Assembly: GCF_032362555.1 (NCBI RefSeq)
Contig: NC_083526.1
Span: 3,740,001 to 3,804,000 of the forward strand
Reading direction: 5' to 3'
Length of the DNA stretch: 64,000 nucleotides
Source of the DNA: Amyelois transitella
Lineage: Eukaryota > Arthropoda > Insecta > Lepidoptera > Pyralidae
The position numbers and the translations under genes were made by a program. Every line of letters begins with the position of its first letter. Within the stretch, counting starts at the first letter, position 1. The notes below the pieces were generated by a model that was given only the letters and a program-made list of their open reading frames with translations, was not told the DNA's origin and did no database searches. This document shows, piece after piece, positions 31,901 to 42,733 of the stretch.

Positions 31901-34900
31901 AAGTCGCTTCCCGCGTCTGTCTCTATGTCTGCATGTATCTTTGCTTCTGTATATACCTTTTAAACTACACAACGGATATTAATGGAGCGCTGGAGGTGAC
32001 GACGGCGTCGGCGGGCACGCGGCCCCAGTGGCAGCGCGCGTGCTGTAGGGAGACAGAGAGAGGCGTACCGGCGGCGGGTGGCGGCGGCGGCGGCGCTGGA
32101 GGTGACGACGGCGTCGGCGGGCACGCGGCCCCAGTGGCAGCGCGCGTGCTGTAGGGAGACAGAGAGAGGCGTACCGGCGGCGGGTGGCGGCGGCGGCGGC
32201 GCTGGAGGTGACGACGGCGTCGGCGGGCACGCGGCCCCAGTGGCAGCGCGCGTGCTGTAGGGAGACAGAGAGAGGCGTACCGGCGGCGGGTGGCGGCGGC
32301 GGCGGCGCTGGAGGTGACGACGGCGTCGGCGGGCACGCGGCCCCAGTGGCAGCGCGCGTGCTGTAGGGAGACAGAGAGAGGCGTACCGGCGGCGGGTGGC
32401 GGCGGCGGCGGCGCTGGAGGTGACGACGGCGTCGGCGGGCACGCGGCCCCAGTGGCAGCGCGCGTGCTGTAGGGAGACAGAGAGAGGCGTACCGGCGGCG
32501 GGTGGCGGCGGCGGCGGCGCTGGAGGTGACGACGGCGTCGGCGGGCACGCGGCCCCAGTGGCAGCGCGCGTGCTGTAGGGAGACAGAGAGAGGCGTACCG
32601 GCGGCGGGTGGCGGCGGCGGCGGCGCTGGAGGTGACGACGGCGTCGGCGGGCACGCGGCCCCAGTGGCAGCGCGCGTGCTGTAGGGAGACAGAGAGAGGC
32701 GTACCGGCGGCGGGTGGCGGCGGCGGCGGCGCTGGAGGTGACGACGGCGTCGGCGGGCACGCGGCCCCAGTGGCAGCGCGCGTGCTGTAGGGAGACAGAG
32801 AGAGGCGTACCGGCGGCGGGTGGCGGCGGCGGCGGCGCTGGAGGTGACGACGGCGTCGGCGGGCACGCGGCCCCAGTGGCAGCGCGCGTGCTGTAGGGAG
32901 ACAGAGAGAGGCGTACCGGCGGCGGGTGGCGGCGGCGGCGGCGCTGGAGGTGACGACGGCGTCGGCGGGCACGCGGCCCCAGTGGCAGCGCGCGTGCTGT
33001 AGGGAGACAGAGAGAGGCGTACCGGCGGCGGGTGGCGGCGGCGGCGGCGCTGGAGGTGACGACGGCGTCGGCGGGCACGCGGCCCCAGTGGCAGCGCGCG
33101 TGCTGTAGGGAGACAGAGAGAGGCGTACCGGCGGCGGGTGGCGGCGGCGGCGGCGCTGGAGGTGACGACGGCGTCGGCGGGCACGCGGCCCCAGTGGCAG
33201 CGCGCGTGCGCGCGCAGCCCGCGCCGGGACCCGTCGCGGCAGATCAGCTCGAACTGATCCTCGGTTACACCTCCTGCGACAATCGTTAATGCATCAGTTC
33301 GCCAACCTGACAGATTTCCCGCTTGAATAAATAGAAAAGTACAGAATTCGGCTGTGAATGTATACTGAAGTGGGGGCATGTCAGGTTTTTACACAGATTT
33401 TTAGTTATTGGTAAATTCACATTTTTTTTCACACACAAAAAGAAAAATGGCCATTCGAAATCCTCTCTTAGTTCACCCCTAGACTACAGAAAATTTACAT
33501 TGATATAACTTGAAAACTCACCCAAAATCTTGTTCGACAGCAACGCGTGCTGTATAGTGGTGTCTCTCACGAACGCTATGTCGCCGGTGCCGTTGGCGAT
33601 GAGGCATTTCAGGGCTCCTTCGTACCCGGCGTAGGGATCTCGTAACGTGCATCGAATGCCTGGCCCGCCGGTGCATAGCTTACATAGCCTGTGAACAAAC
33701 ATTAAATATGAATAAAGCATTCATTTATATTTTTTTTTTCATTTTAAGCATTAACTTTTTTTTTTATTTTATTGCTGCCAGTACTTTGTTGTTCATTGCC
33801 TTTTCTTATGCATTTCCTTCTTCCTTTTCAATTCAAGAACCTTATTCTAAGGCAATGGAGTAAAAACAAAAACATAGTTTTATTTATCCTCCATAAAAAT
33901 TATCATAACTCTGACATATTTTTTTTTATCTTACCACACACATTTTAATTTTGTCTGCAAAATAAACCTAAAAATATACTTTTAATGTCTACTGCTATGG
34001 AAAATTTAGGTGTGATAGTATGGAAGATTGCATACTCACTTATCAGAGTTATCACCAATGGGATTGTATATGTCTTTGAGCGAGTTCGGTGCGCACGATT
34101 CTCCAAAGAAATTCGTCGCCGATTTCACATGGTTGTTGCAATCCGTTATCTTGAGACCACCTTCTTGCATCAACTGTGAGTTAATGAAAATCACTTAAAA
34201 GTTATAAAGAAAAAGGTCTAACAGATAGATAAGGTCTAATAGTCTCTTTTTTAAGTAATTTAGGATAAATGGCTAAATTTATTTCTTCTCATTTTGGCCT
34301 GTTGCCAGTAGAAATCAATGTTGCTATGCCTTATCAGAAATTATCAAAAATATCAAATTTTCGGCATCCATATTCTTGAGTTCATCAGCTCATCTCCCTA
34401 TATATATTTTATTTAATTATTTAATACTCCCAAATCTTCATGAATAAACATAATAATAAAACAAAAAGCTTACAATGTGTATAGGCATGACCCATCCAGC
34501 CAGGGACCCAACTCCTGGGAAACAGGCCTTTGCCCCTCGCAATCCATGTAGACCTGCTCCAGGTTGAACAGATGGAAGACTTCCTTTCTTGACTACCGCC
34601 ACAGAGTATTGGTAAGGTTCTCCTTGGCCATACAACTGAAAATAAGTTTGTTTTCACTACACTTCTTCTAAAATCATATTAATTGTTGATGCAAAAATAT
34701 GATTGGTTGTGATTTTATTCAAAAATAAAAAAAAAACTATTTTTTTTTATTAATTATTAAAGGATACTTCATATCACTTAATAATAGGGAACATGCAATA
34801 ATTTTAGTTTTGATTTCATTTTAAAGAATTCCATGTAAAATAGGTCTTAACATATTAAAAAAATTAAAACAATCTAATTTATCGTAAAAAAATGCGGCTT

Positions 34901-37900
34901 TAAACTGATCGTTTAAATTTTCGCGCCAAAACGGACCTACACTTCCAATGACGTCACACGTGTCTGACACTGGTCGTGCTTGCCTTCGTTGATTACAGTG
35001 TTTCCACAATGAGGGGAAATTCCCCTTTTAAGGGGTAATCAGGGTCCAGAGGGGAAGAAAAAGGGGAAATTTTAGGTAATCATATATTAATTTTTATTAT
35101 ATATAAAATTATATCGACGGCCTCTTTGGCGCAGCGGTAGTACGCCTGTCTGTGACACCAGAGGTCCCGGGTTCGAATCCCGGTCAGGGCATGATGAGAA
35201 AAGAACTTTTTCTGATTGGTTTGGGTCTTGGATGTTTATCTATATAAGTATTTATTATAAAATATACAAAGTATCGTTGAGTTAGTATCTCGTAACACAG
35301 TCTCGAACTTACTTCGAGGCTAACTCAATCAGTGTAATTTGTCCCGTATATATTTATAAAAAATATATTTAAAAATTAAACTTTTAGTTACAACAAAAGT
35401 GCCAAAACTACAGCAAAATAATTTTTGAGGAGAAAAAAAGTTCTGAAAAGGGGAAATCGGAATTGAGGCATGGGGAAAGAAAATTTTTAAAGTGGAAACA
35501 CTGGTTGATTATCATAAATTGCAAATTTTCTCGACTTTCCACTAAGTTTTTTGTAATAATTTAAAATGGAATATCCATCTACATCAAGTGATCACAAGAC
35601 ATAATACCGAAAAAATTCGGATAAAAAGTCGTGTTGATTCATGTTTTGTGTCTATGTGTCCATCTACTTTAACAAAGTTTCTAAATGCCTGTGTAGATCA
35701 TTTTCTCATACCCCAAATAGACTATAGTATAATCATTTGTTGTGCACTTGTTAATCACCTTTAATTAAAATTGAATAAAAAACAATATTTTCGAAGCATA
35801 GTTTTATTTTATAAATTTATGAAATATTTGAAAAACAAAAAAATGTGCTTATATATTATATATATCTTTTAATTTCGGAAATACAGCATCTATCCAGAAT
35901 TTAAAAAAAAAAAAAAAATATAAATATTCATTACAGATACAATGCTGTTATCATATGGCACACAACATTTTGGTGTTATTTTATTGTATTTCACATAGGA
36001 AAGTATGGCAGCTTCGGTTGAAGGATATTTGACTTCTATTGTATAATTTTCAGTAAGCCCGTCAGGTGTTGCTCCAAAAATAGGATACTCGGCATTAAGA
36101 AGTAGTCCAGCTTCTTCAATTTCAATCTGAATTGCAGAAACAAAAATATGAATTATGTACTACAAAAGCCTTGAACCAAACATTACAAATTTCTTTTATT
36201 CATAATATTCAAACAAACAAAAACCACCAAACTTACCTTTTCTTTCTTGCTTACTACTTTGAGAACTTTTTTTTCTAGTATTTTCCCTCTACTCATCGCA
36301 ATGGAAGTAAATTTTGAATGTTCTCCCATAATTGCGTTCAGAAGGGAACCATTTATAGTTCTACAGTGAGCGGCTTCATAAAGAGTTGAGCCAGTAATTC
36401 TGCCGTACCTGTAAAATAGAAAAATAAACTTATATACAGCTAATATGCCAATCAAGTTTATGTTATGTGAGTATGATAATGAGTTTATTTTGTCAAAATA
36501 TTTTTTTTATTCATGGTATTTTAGTGATAAATACAATAAACAAAACTAAGCTAGAAGTCTTACTACTTACCTCAACTCAAACCACATTGGTGAATCACTT
36601 TGATGTTTGGTGGTGGAAAATACCATATTTATATTATCAGTGGTCATTTGCTTTGATAATGCTTCAAGAAATGATTCTGGAGAGTCCAACTTTCCAATCA
36701 AGCTTGAACACACCTTATGAATGCTTGTCTTATTGAAAGTAGCGAAGAATACTTCCCTGACAATCTTTTTTATTGACAGCATCTACAAATTCTTATAAAA
36801 TATCCACCTAAAAATATGCAGTTATTATTGTAACACACATTTAACTTCTTTTCAATCTCTTTAAATAAAAAAGCTGCTTACTTGAGAGAAACTGTGATTG
36901 ACTGAAACTTGACCCATTTCTTTGGCTTTTATGACAGATTTTCCAGAAGCACATGTAGATAATTTCGACTTCTTCCAATAGCATGTGACGGACGTAATTA
37001 GAGGCTGCTCAGACCTTCTGTGCACCATAGCAATAGTGCAGCAGCATGCTTGCACCCACTTGTATATGATAAAGTTTTAGTAATGATAATAAATACCTCA
37101 TAGCATTTAAAATAATCTTCTTTATGAACAGTTTAATTATTCATTAATGTCGTAATACTTGACCTGCAGAAGCTGCACAATCTTCGCATTGGCAGGACAG
37201 AACTAAGCTTTGTGCTTCATTTATTACAGCTGTAACACGATAATCTTCTTTTCGTAGGTACTTTGTGCTCTGGAGTAACTCGACTTTTCACTGTACATAA
37301 TTAATCCATCTCCATCTCTTTTGATTTGCACATAACCGATTGCGTTATCGCCGTAAGTTTCTCTCGTTGAGCTAAATTATAACTGCTATGTTTAGAAATT
37401 GCTGAATAAAATGCAAACAACGTTTAAAAACATTCATGCATACCGTACTAATTTAGTGCCTTTCATTTCTACACTTGAAAACTCTGCACTCACGACAAAA
37501 AATTTTTTTTTATGTAAATTTTTTGAGTCTGTTTTATTAAATCTAACTTCCATTTTTATTAAAAACGTAAATAATACGTAAATAAAGCACTACTGCCTAT
37601 TAATCGCAAAGTTAACTTCTAAAAGTTGACACAGCACGAGTGACGTCACTGAACGCTGATTGGTGTTTTGAAATGCGTTTCGTTTAACGTAATTTTAATT
37701 CGTAATAATTGCTAAAAATCAACATAATTTAAAATAAAAACGTTGAAGAAGTTCTTCTTTTATATTTTTTTAACATTTTATACGTAAAATTTTCATAAAT
37801 ATCATATTTGCATCTTCCCTATTGTCAAAATGTATGGTTTAACAACATTGGTTGATTTCAAATAAATTACTTAAAAATTATTGTGATATTTAATAATAAT

Positions 37901-39066
37901 ATAAGAATTTTTTTTCAGTATGTTGGGTGTGAAAAGAGGACCAGTTATTCTCCAAAATATTGTAATAATTTACAAAATATAGAATATTGTTACAAGGTAT
38001 TTTGTTTGTAGGGAACAACATGTCTTAATCGTGAGCTATTGGCATTATAGAATCCTATCAACCAGATATTATATTCTCTTTCTCTCTGTGACACCTTATC
38101 ATAACCAGTGGACATAAATTCATTTACATTGAAGTTTACCTCCTGAGCTATGGGCACCAGAGAGTGATACCGGCCAGCTACGTAGACCTCTCCAGCGTCA
38201 AGTGCCAGCAATGAAGCTTGTCCCTGGTCCACCATGGACATACATTCTTCTACATCAAATGCCTGAAAAGATTAATTTTACTTTATTAAAATAAGATTTA
38301 AACTTTTATCTATGTAGTTTTGGAAAATTATTCAGATTCATAATTTAATTCATGGTTATATGTATGATTGATGAGAATGATTTAAGTTTAATCTTTGAAA
38401 ATGTATGTTGTTGAATTAAATACGACAATTGTTTCATCACTTATTTTATAGTTGCACATTGAATGCCAAAATTGAGAAATAAACAATGAAATATAGTACT
38501 AACAATCACTACATCAAAATTCTTTAGGCAGGCACTTTTTCTTCTTTCTCATTGTGTTATTAGTCTTGTTTACATCCTCACTTATATGGAGAGGAGCCTA
38601 GAGTGCGCCTTTGACCATGATTATAAATTGGGTAAATGCAGGGAGACAGATTCTTTTGTGCAGTGTGACTCATCTACCAACTTACTCTTTTGCATCTCAA
38701 CTCTATGTATTCTTCCCCAAACAATCCCTTATCAAGCATCATAATCTTCATTAGCTTTTCACATTTCTCTTGCTCCAATAGGGATGTTGTACACCATGTC
38801 AGAATCTCCTGCCCTTCCACTGGCACATATCCTTTGAAGGTATTTATAACAGCTTCAGACCCAAACCTAGCGGCTACGTTAGCTAAAATAAAAGAAATAA
38901 ATACATAAAAAGTTGATATTAATTCTTCAGTAGCCGCCCAATAATAAAATCCAATATTTACAAATTAAAACTAATAACGTTTATCCAACAATAAAAGATA
39001 CAAACACAAACAACCATATTTACCAACTAGAATAGAGGAGATCAAAACTATTTGAGTTGCTTTCAT
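25939..39066 (-). CDS. Tsf2: Transferrin 2 / melanotransferrin-like (16 exons, 853 aa)
   Basis: A two-lobed transferrin; in flies Tsf2 is a membrane-linked protein needed for septate junctions. Exons, 5' to 3': 39066-39024, 38882-38686, 38262-38140, 34635-34474, 34173-34040, 33688-33522, 33273-33129, 31532-31335, 30793-30682, 29910-29728, 29232-29062, 28562-28393, 27865-27722, 27177-26990, 26792-26633, 26203-25939. Phases agree throughout (854 codons with stop). An N-terminal signal peptide (MKATQIVLISSILV) and a hydrophobic end (LIAFAVFVVALLR) suggest a GPI-anchored or membrane form. Lobe signatures are GALKCLIANGTGDIAFVRD and GAVRCMVEGGGDVAFVRH. The anion-binding arginine position reads S in lobe 1 (FPGVGSLAGW) and M in lobe 2 (HTGIGMAAGW), so iron binding may be altered. 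The exon 7 donor lies in a 106 bp array. Confidence 0.94.
26330..26375 (-). repeat. tRNA-SINE B-box fragment
   Basis: Reverse-strand CCGGGGATAGAACCCGGG resembles a SINE B-box region. Short and uncertain; Tsf2 intron 15. Confidence 0.35.
27600..27672 (+). repeat. Interspersed repeat family B, 5' part
   Basis: Family B is a non-coding repeat with a TACATACA start, AATCACGCCTCTTTCCC, GGGGTAGGCAGAGACTA, CTTTCCACTTGCCACGATCT and CGCTTCATCCACATTCAT. Only the first half is present here, in Tsf2 intron 13. Confidence 0.65.
29310..29380 (-). repeat. Repeat family A end fragment
   Basis: GACTGTTGGCTCTGTCTACC is followed by a (TGTA)n tail, in Tsf2 intron 10. Confidence 0.7.
29949..30195 (+). repeat. 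tRNA-derived SINE
   Basis: Same family as the copy at 35115: an A-box-like start, CCCGGGTTAGAATCCCGG as B box, a TGGATGTTTATCTATATAAG body and the GTCTCGAACTTACTTCGAGG tail. It sits in Tsf2 intron 9, directly before a family B fragment. Confidence 0.8.
30218..30290 (+). repeat. Repeat family B, 5' part
   Basis: CATACATACATACA is followed by AATCACGCCTCTTTCCCGG and GTAGGCAGAGACTACCTC, then the match ends. Confidence 0.7.
30850..31045 (-). repeat. Repeat family A copy, near full length
   Basis: Reverse orientation from GGACCACTCCATCTCTTTCC to the TATGTATG tail, in Tsf2 intron 8. Confidence 0.75.
31987..33208. repeat. 106 bp minisatellite, about 11.5 copies, over the Tsf2 exon 7 donor
   Basis: GCGCTGG recurs from 31987 to 33153 at exact 106 bp spacing, 12 starts with the last one partial, and units appear identical. 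In Tsf2 sense each full unit has 80 bp of exon 7 coding sequence (CHWGRVPADAVVTSSAAAAA then RR), a donor CCG/GTACGC, and a 26-base pyrimidine-rich stretch ending CCCTACAG, which itself looks like an acceptor. The copy nearest 33129 serves as the true exon end, because joining it to exon 8 keeps the frame (TRRRFQNILKK). There are eleven donors. The unit is very GC-rich and open in all three minus-strand frames. Confidence 0.97.
34918..34956. promoter_or_regulatory. E2F-like and CRE-like sites inside Tsf2 intron 3
   Basis: TTTTCGCGCCAAAA at 34918-34931 is a full E2F-type palindrome, and TGACGTCA lies at 34949-34956. No start codon or exon is tied to them. They could mark an internal promoter, a remnant, or chance. 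Confidence 0.35.
34996..35503. mobile_element. hAT-type MITE, interrupted by a SINE
   Basis: Termini CAGTGTTTCCAC and GTGGAAACACTG are flanked by a perfect 8 bp duplication GTTGATTA (34988-34995 and 35504-35511). The 8 bp duplication and CAGTG start are typical of hAT elements. Apart from the SINE, the interior is about 260 bp, non-coding and rich in GGGGAAA. It lies in Tsf2 intron 3. Confidence 0.92.
35115..35360 (+). repeat. tRNA-derived SINE nested in the hAT MITE
   Basis: A-box-like TGGCGCAGCGGTAG and a perfect B box GGTTCGAATCC (35170-35180) are followed by the non-tRNA body and the GTCTCGAACTTACTTCGAGG tail. It is inserted within the MITE, so it is younger than it. Confidence 0.9.
35900..37553 (-). 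pseudogene. SWIM-finger / YqaJ-nuclease gene remnant nested in Tsf2 intron 3
   Basis: Several exons of a separate minus-strand gene: an ATG at 37553 (MEVRFNKTDS), a SWIM-like CQCEDCAASAG stretch near 37190, an HRRSEQPLITSVTCYWKKSK stretch (about 37040-36882), then exons 36782-36571 and 36408-36237 and a last exon from 36126. The last three join in frame through YGRITGST, SRGKILEKK and IFGATPDGLTENYTIEVKYPS, the pattern of a YqaJ/lambda-exonuclease-type fold with its PDG and ExK active-site motifs. Such SWIM plus YqaJ proteins are common, often mobile, in insect genomes. The 5' part is interrupted in frame at least twice, so I treat it as decayed. Function unknown. Confidence 0.6.
38566..38655 (+). 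repeat. Repeat family D fragment
   Basis: GTTTACATCCTCAC, GGAGAGGAGCC, GTGCGCC and TTGACCATGATTATA in order. It ends about 30 bp from Tsf2 exon 2 (38686), in intron 2. Confidence 0.65.
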
Positions 39067-39630
39067 CTTGAGTTTTTAATGATATTAATGAGAATTAAAA
39101 AGATTTAGTCATTATTTATGTAAAGTTTAGCGAAACAAAAAATTTATCGGTTGATCGGTAAACGCCCCAAAAACCAACCAAACCAAACTAAATAAACTCT
39201 ATTTTGACGTTTTGATTTGAAGGACGTGATCGTTGCGTGACATTTTACTTTTTTACAGTGGCCAAGATTATTTTCACATCACCTTCACCAAAGCCTTATG
39301 TGCGTTCGTTCGTGATCCATTCGTTCACACCAGTGTCATTGTCACAGATAGGCCGGCTGTTATAGTTTTCATTACTGTCAGCTCAGCTGATTGACTGACT
39401 TTGACAGGACGGAAATTGTTGTTGGCGAAGGTGAAATTTTTATGTTTACTGTGAATTTGGCTTACGCTTTGATTTCATTATCTATTTAAAGTATGAATTT
39501 ATATTTATTCTCAACATGTTGCCATGGCCACTCTAGGAAATCCTTATGAGATAACTGAAATTTTATGTTTTGTTGCAGGTTTCATTGATTGCTTTTATTT
39601 TGGAAACCCACGTGCTGTAGAGGCTTAGAA
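39067..39630. promoter_or_regulatory. Divergent promoter region, Tsf2 / LYAR
   Basis: 564 bp separate the two start codons. No repeat is seen. An acceptor-like TTGTTGCAG near 39580 suggests that LYAR may have a 5' UTR intron. Confidence 0.4.
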
Positions 39631-41087
39631 ATGGTGGTGTTTACTTGTGGACACTGTGGAGAGTCTGTCCAGAAGCCGAAAGTTGAGAAACATTACCTTA
39701 CAAAATGTAGAAACCGTAACCCTAATTTGTCATGTATGGACTGTTTCAAGGACTTTCTGTGAGTAAAAAACATGGCATCTTACAAAATACAGCATACAAT
39801 TAAGTCTTTTTTTTGGTAACGTAAAGACTTTTCTTATCGGATAAATACATTCTAGAAATTCTAACCTGTTAAACCATTCTGATTATTTGATATTATTAAA
39901 CCAATTATTTTGGTCAGGTTTTGATGTAATATACTCTAATCAATTGTGTTTTTAGGGGCACAGACTACGAAAGTCACACTAAATGTATTACTGAAGAGGA
40001 ACGCTACTCTGGAAAGGGCTTTATGGCAAAGGAGAAAAAAGGTGAAAAGAAACAAACTGCTTGGGTGGAGATGGTGCAGTCTGTCCTTGATGAGCAGAAG
40101 AATTTAACTGGTAATGTGCGCAGAATCATTGAGACAGTAAGCAAGCATAATAACACACCTCGCAAGAAGCCAAAATTTGTTAATTTTGTTAAGAATGTTT
40201 GCGGACATAAAACAAATGTTAGCGACATTGATCAAGCTTGGGACTTAATATCTGTTAAACTGTCGGAGTTATCTAATGCACAAAATAAAAATCAAAACCA
40301 GAAAAAAGCTACTGCTGTTACCAATGGTGACACCAAGGTTGAAAAGCAGAACGGTATTACAGAAGCAGATACAACTAAAGAAGAGGATAAAGTAGAAAAT
40401 GGGGTACATGAAGTAGAAAATGGAGAACATAAAGAAGAAAATGAAGAAGTGAAGCCACCTGAAGGCGAGAAGAAAATGTCCAAAAAACAGAGGAAAGAAG
40501 AAAAGAAAAGGCAAAAATATGAAGCAGAATTGCAAAGTGCAGTAGCTGCACCTGTTGAAGAAGAGGAAGAGAGTCAGTCTAAGAAGGATAAGAAGAAGAA
40601 GAAGAATAGGACTGAATCTCAGAATGGAAGTGTAGATGAAAATGTTGTTGGAGAAGGCAAAGGGAAGAAAAAACGCAAACGCCAAGACACTGCCAATAGT
40701 GTTCCTGAGGTGATTGAAAATGGTAATATTGAGAATGTTGAAAACGAGCCTGTTATAAAAGAAAAATCTCAGAAAAAGAAACTCAAAGTGGGGCAAGTAG
40801 AACCTCTAGATGAGAGTGTTTGTCTTCATGACCAAAATGTAGCTCTTGGTGAAGAGGAGGCACCATTGAAAAATGGCAAGTTTGACTGGCATGCTGTCAT
40901 TTTGTCTGTCCTCGAAAAAAAAGGCAATGAGGTTCCCTTCAAACGCTTGCAAAAGAAAGTTCTATCTGAATTTTCTGAGATGACTGGCCAAGATGTTGAT
41001 GATAGGATTGCTGATAAGTTTATAAAGAAATTGAAGAGTGCGCCAAATGTAAGGGTAGACAAAAACAGGGTTCTTCTGCTGCAATAA
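39631..41087 (+). CDS. LYAR: LYAR-like nucleolar zinc-finger protein (2 exons)
   Basis: A cell growth-regulating nucleolar protein linked to pre-rRNA processing. Exon 1 is 39631-39758 and exon 2 is 39956-41087, giving 419 aa. The start MVVFTCGHCGESVQKPKVEK opens a first LYAR-type C2HC finger (C6, C9, H21, C26). A second (C35, C38, H50, C53) has its exon junction at codon 43. The middle (about 125-300) is a long lysine/glutamate-rich low-complexity region with nuclear-localisation-like KKKRKR. The last 70 residues (FDWHAVILSVL to VRVDKNRVLLLQ) resemble the conserved LYAR C-terminal winged domain. A poly(A) signal AATAAA lies at 41397-41402. Head to head with Tsf2. Confidence 0.93.
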
Positions 41088-41649
41088 TTATACTTGTCAC
41101 GAGGGATTGACATTTTATTATTTTTAACTGTCCATTGCAGATTTTCCTGTTTTATGTTATTTTTTTTTTAATTTGTGCCTAGTTCACTATACAAGGTAGC
41201 CAATACAAAATTCATTAGCTTCTAAGTGCATAAACTAATGTTTTGGTTATCGTGATCATAATTTTCTGGATTTTATCTGTGCTTTGAGTATTTTTAATTA
41301 TTCAAATCGATGGTACATGACTAAAAGTTTAGAAATTAGAGTGTGACATAGTCATTTTGTAATGCCTTTACATATTTTGTGCTGGGACACAATGAAAATA
41401 AAATGGATTAAATATTTCTCTCAATATTTCCATTCTCTAATATCTTCCATAACGATAAATGTTTCAGATAAATTGGCATAATATTTAAAGAAATCTATTA
41501 GAAAATAGTGTTTTATATCCATCTAGAACATGTAGAAATCTACGTCAAAATTTTGTATACTTGTAAATCTTGTGTCTATTGAGTTTGTCATATGAATAAA
41601 TTGTGAATGTCCATTAATGTTTTATTATTGCGAATGAAATTTTTATTAA

Positions 41650-41800
41650 AATAATTTCACGGATACATATCATGTCTTCATCTCTTACGGGGTAGACAGG
41701 GCCGAGAGTCGAAAAAACTTCGAATGCCAAGTTCAGCTTGATGGAATTGAAATTAATATATAAAAAGTAGTCGGGTTGCTAGGCTCATTATAGCTACAAA
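41650..41800 (+). repeat. Repeat family A, 5' part
   Basis: ACGGGGTAGACAGGGCCGAGAG is followed by the family A middle. The 41405-42120 stretch otherwise shows no gene. Confidence 0.6.
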
Positions 41801-42119
41801 ACAATTATTTTTTGCGTGGGAAAAAGCAGGCCAGCATGAAAGATAAACGTGATTAAATCCATTTTTAATCACTTTTTACTTTCCTTACTCGGGATGAAGA
41901 TTTGATATACGTGTGTAAGAAACTTCAGCCTATGTGGGCAGGCTAAAAGATAAATGTCAATGTTGCATTTAATTCAAAGCATGGGTTACTTCCGTCGCTC
42001 AGGCGAAACGAGTAGAGATAGGTATAAAATGTCATATTATCACGTTTATATACGTTTGTATGTAAGTATGTACATAATTAAGAGTGGAAGTGGAGAAGAA
42101 CATTTAAAAGACTGGTGAT

Positions 42120-42270
42120 TTTCATTCTTTTAAAAATTATGATTCCGTGCGATTTGCGAAAATTTTCTATATTTTTTCGGTGGTACAACACTAATAAATC
42201 ATTTAAATTCGCGCGTGTAGTTCGGCAAAATCCGCGCGGGCGAAGCTGCGGGTAAAAACTAGTATAATTT
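42120..42270 (+). repeat. Interspersed repeat tail (GCGGGCGAAGCTGCGGGTAA)
   Basis: It ends GCGGGCGAAGCTGCGGGTAA then AAACTAGTATAATTTATAG, a common lepidopteran repeat end, likely the terminus of a LINE or SINE. Confidence 0.5.
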
Positions 42271-42661
42271 ATAGTTGAGTTTATAGATGTCGTAGTGAAT
42301 CGTAGAGTATCAAATGTTCAGAGGCGGGTATCGTTGGTGGGCGGCCGCCCACTGCGACTTCTCAAGTATCGTGAAAAATTATGAAAATGACTTCGATTTT
42401 GTTTGAGGGCGATGCTCTCTACTGTATTCATGACAAAACTGTTTTTTTTAGAAGTTCATGCAAGCTTGCAATTACATAACACCTTTAGCTTACGCCTTTT
42501 TAAGCCCGAAATATGCGCGATTTTCCCGTACACTTCCAAAGAAAAATTTAATTACGTCTTCCTACACCAAATAAATAGTTTCCCTAGCTGTGCTTTATCA
42601 GTAAAAAATCAGAATAAATCAAATTAATCGCATTTTTTATAGGATACCAAACGTCTTCATA

Positions 42662-42733
42662 CTGAGGAGCTTAGAGCAACACTTGCTTCCGACTCGGAAC
42701 ACACTCTGGCCCGTGTTGCTCTAAGCTGAGGAG
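42662..42733. mobile_element. 56 bp miniature inverted-repeat element with 8 bp duplication
   Basis: Perfect 13 bp inverted ends CTTAGAGCAACAC and GTGTTGCTCTAAG (42670-42682 and 42713-42725) are flanked by identical 8 bp CTGAGGAG on both sides (42662-42669 and 42726-42733). The 8 bp duplication suggests hAT-type mobility, but the element is unusually small. A host stem-loop is the alternative. Confidence 0.6.

Noticed and set aside
31933-33289. Ten identical 60 aa frames on the plus strand
   Set aside because: Repeat shadows of the same array; no protein similarity and no start or splice context.
31960-33379. Three overlapping long frames of 335-466 aa rich in Ala, Arg and Pro
   Set aside because: They arise because the 106 bp repeat unit has no stops on the minus strand and its length is 1 modulo 3. 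Only the exon 7 part (33273-33129) has transferrin similarity.
29949-35180. tRNA genes at the B-box sites
   Set aside because: The A/B boxes belong to SINE heads with the same non-tRNA body; no complete cloverleaf is expected.
40004-41113. Minus-strand frames up to 175 aa rich in Phe and Leu
   Set aside because: Antisense of the lysine/glutamate-rich region of LYAR.
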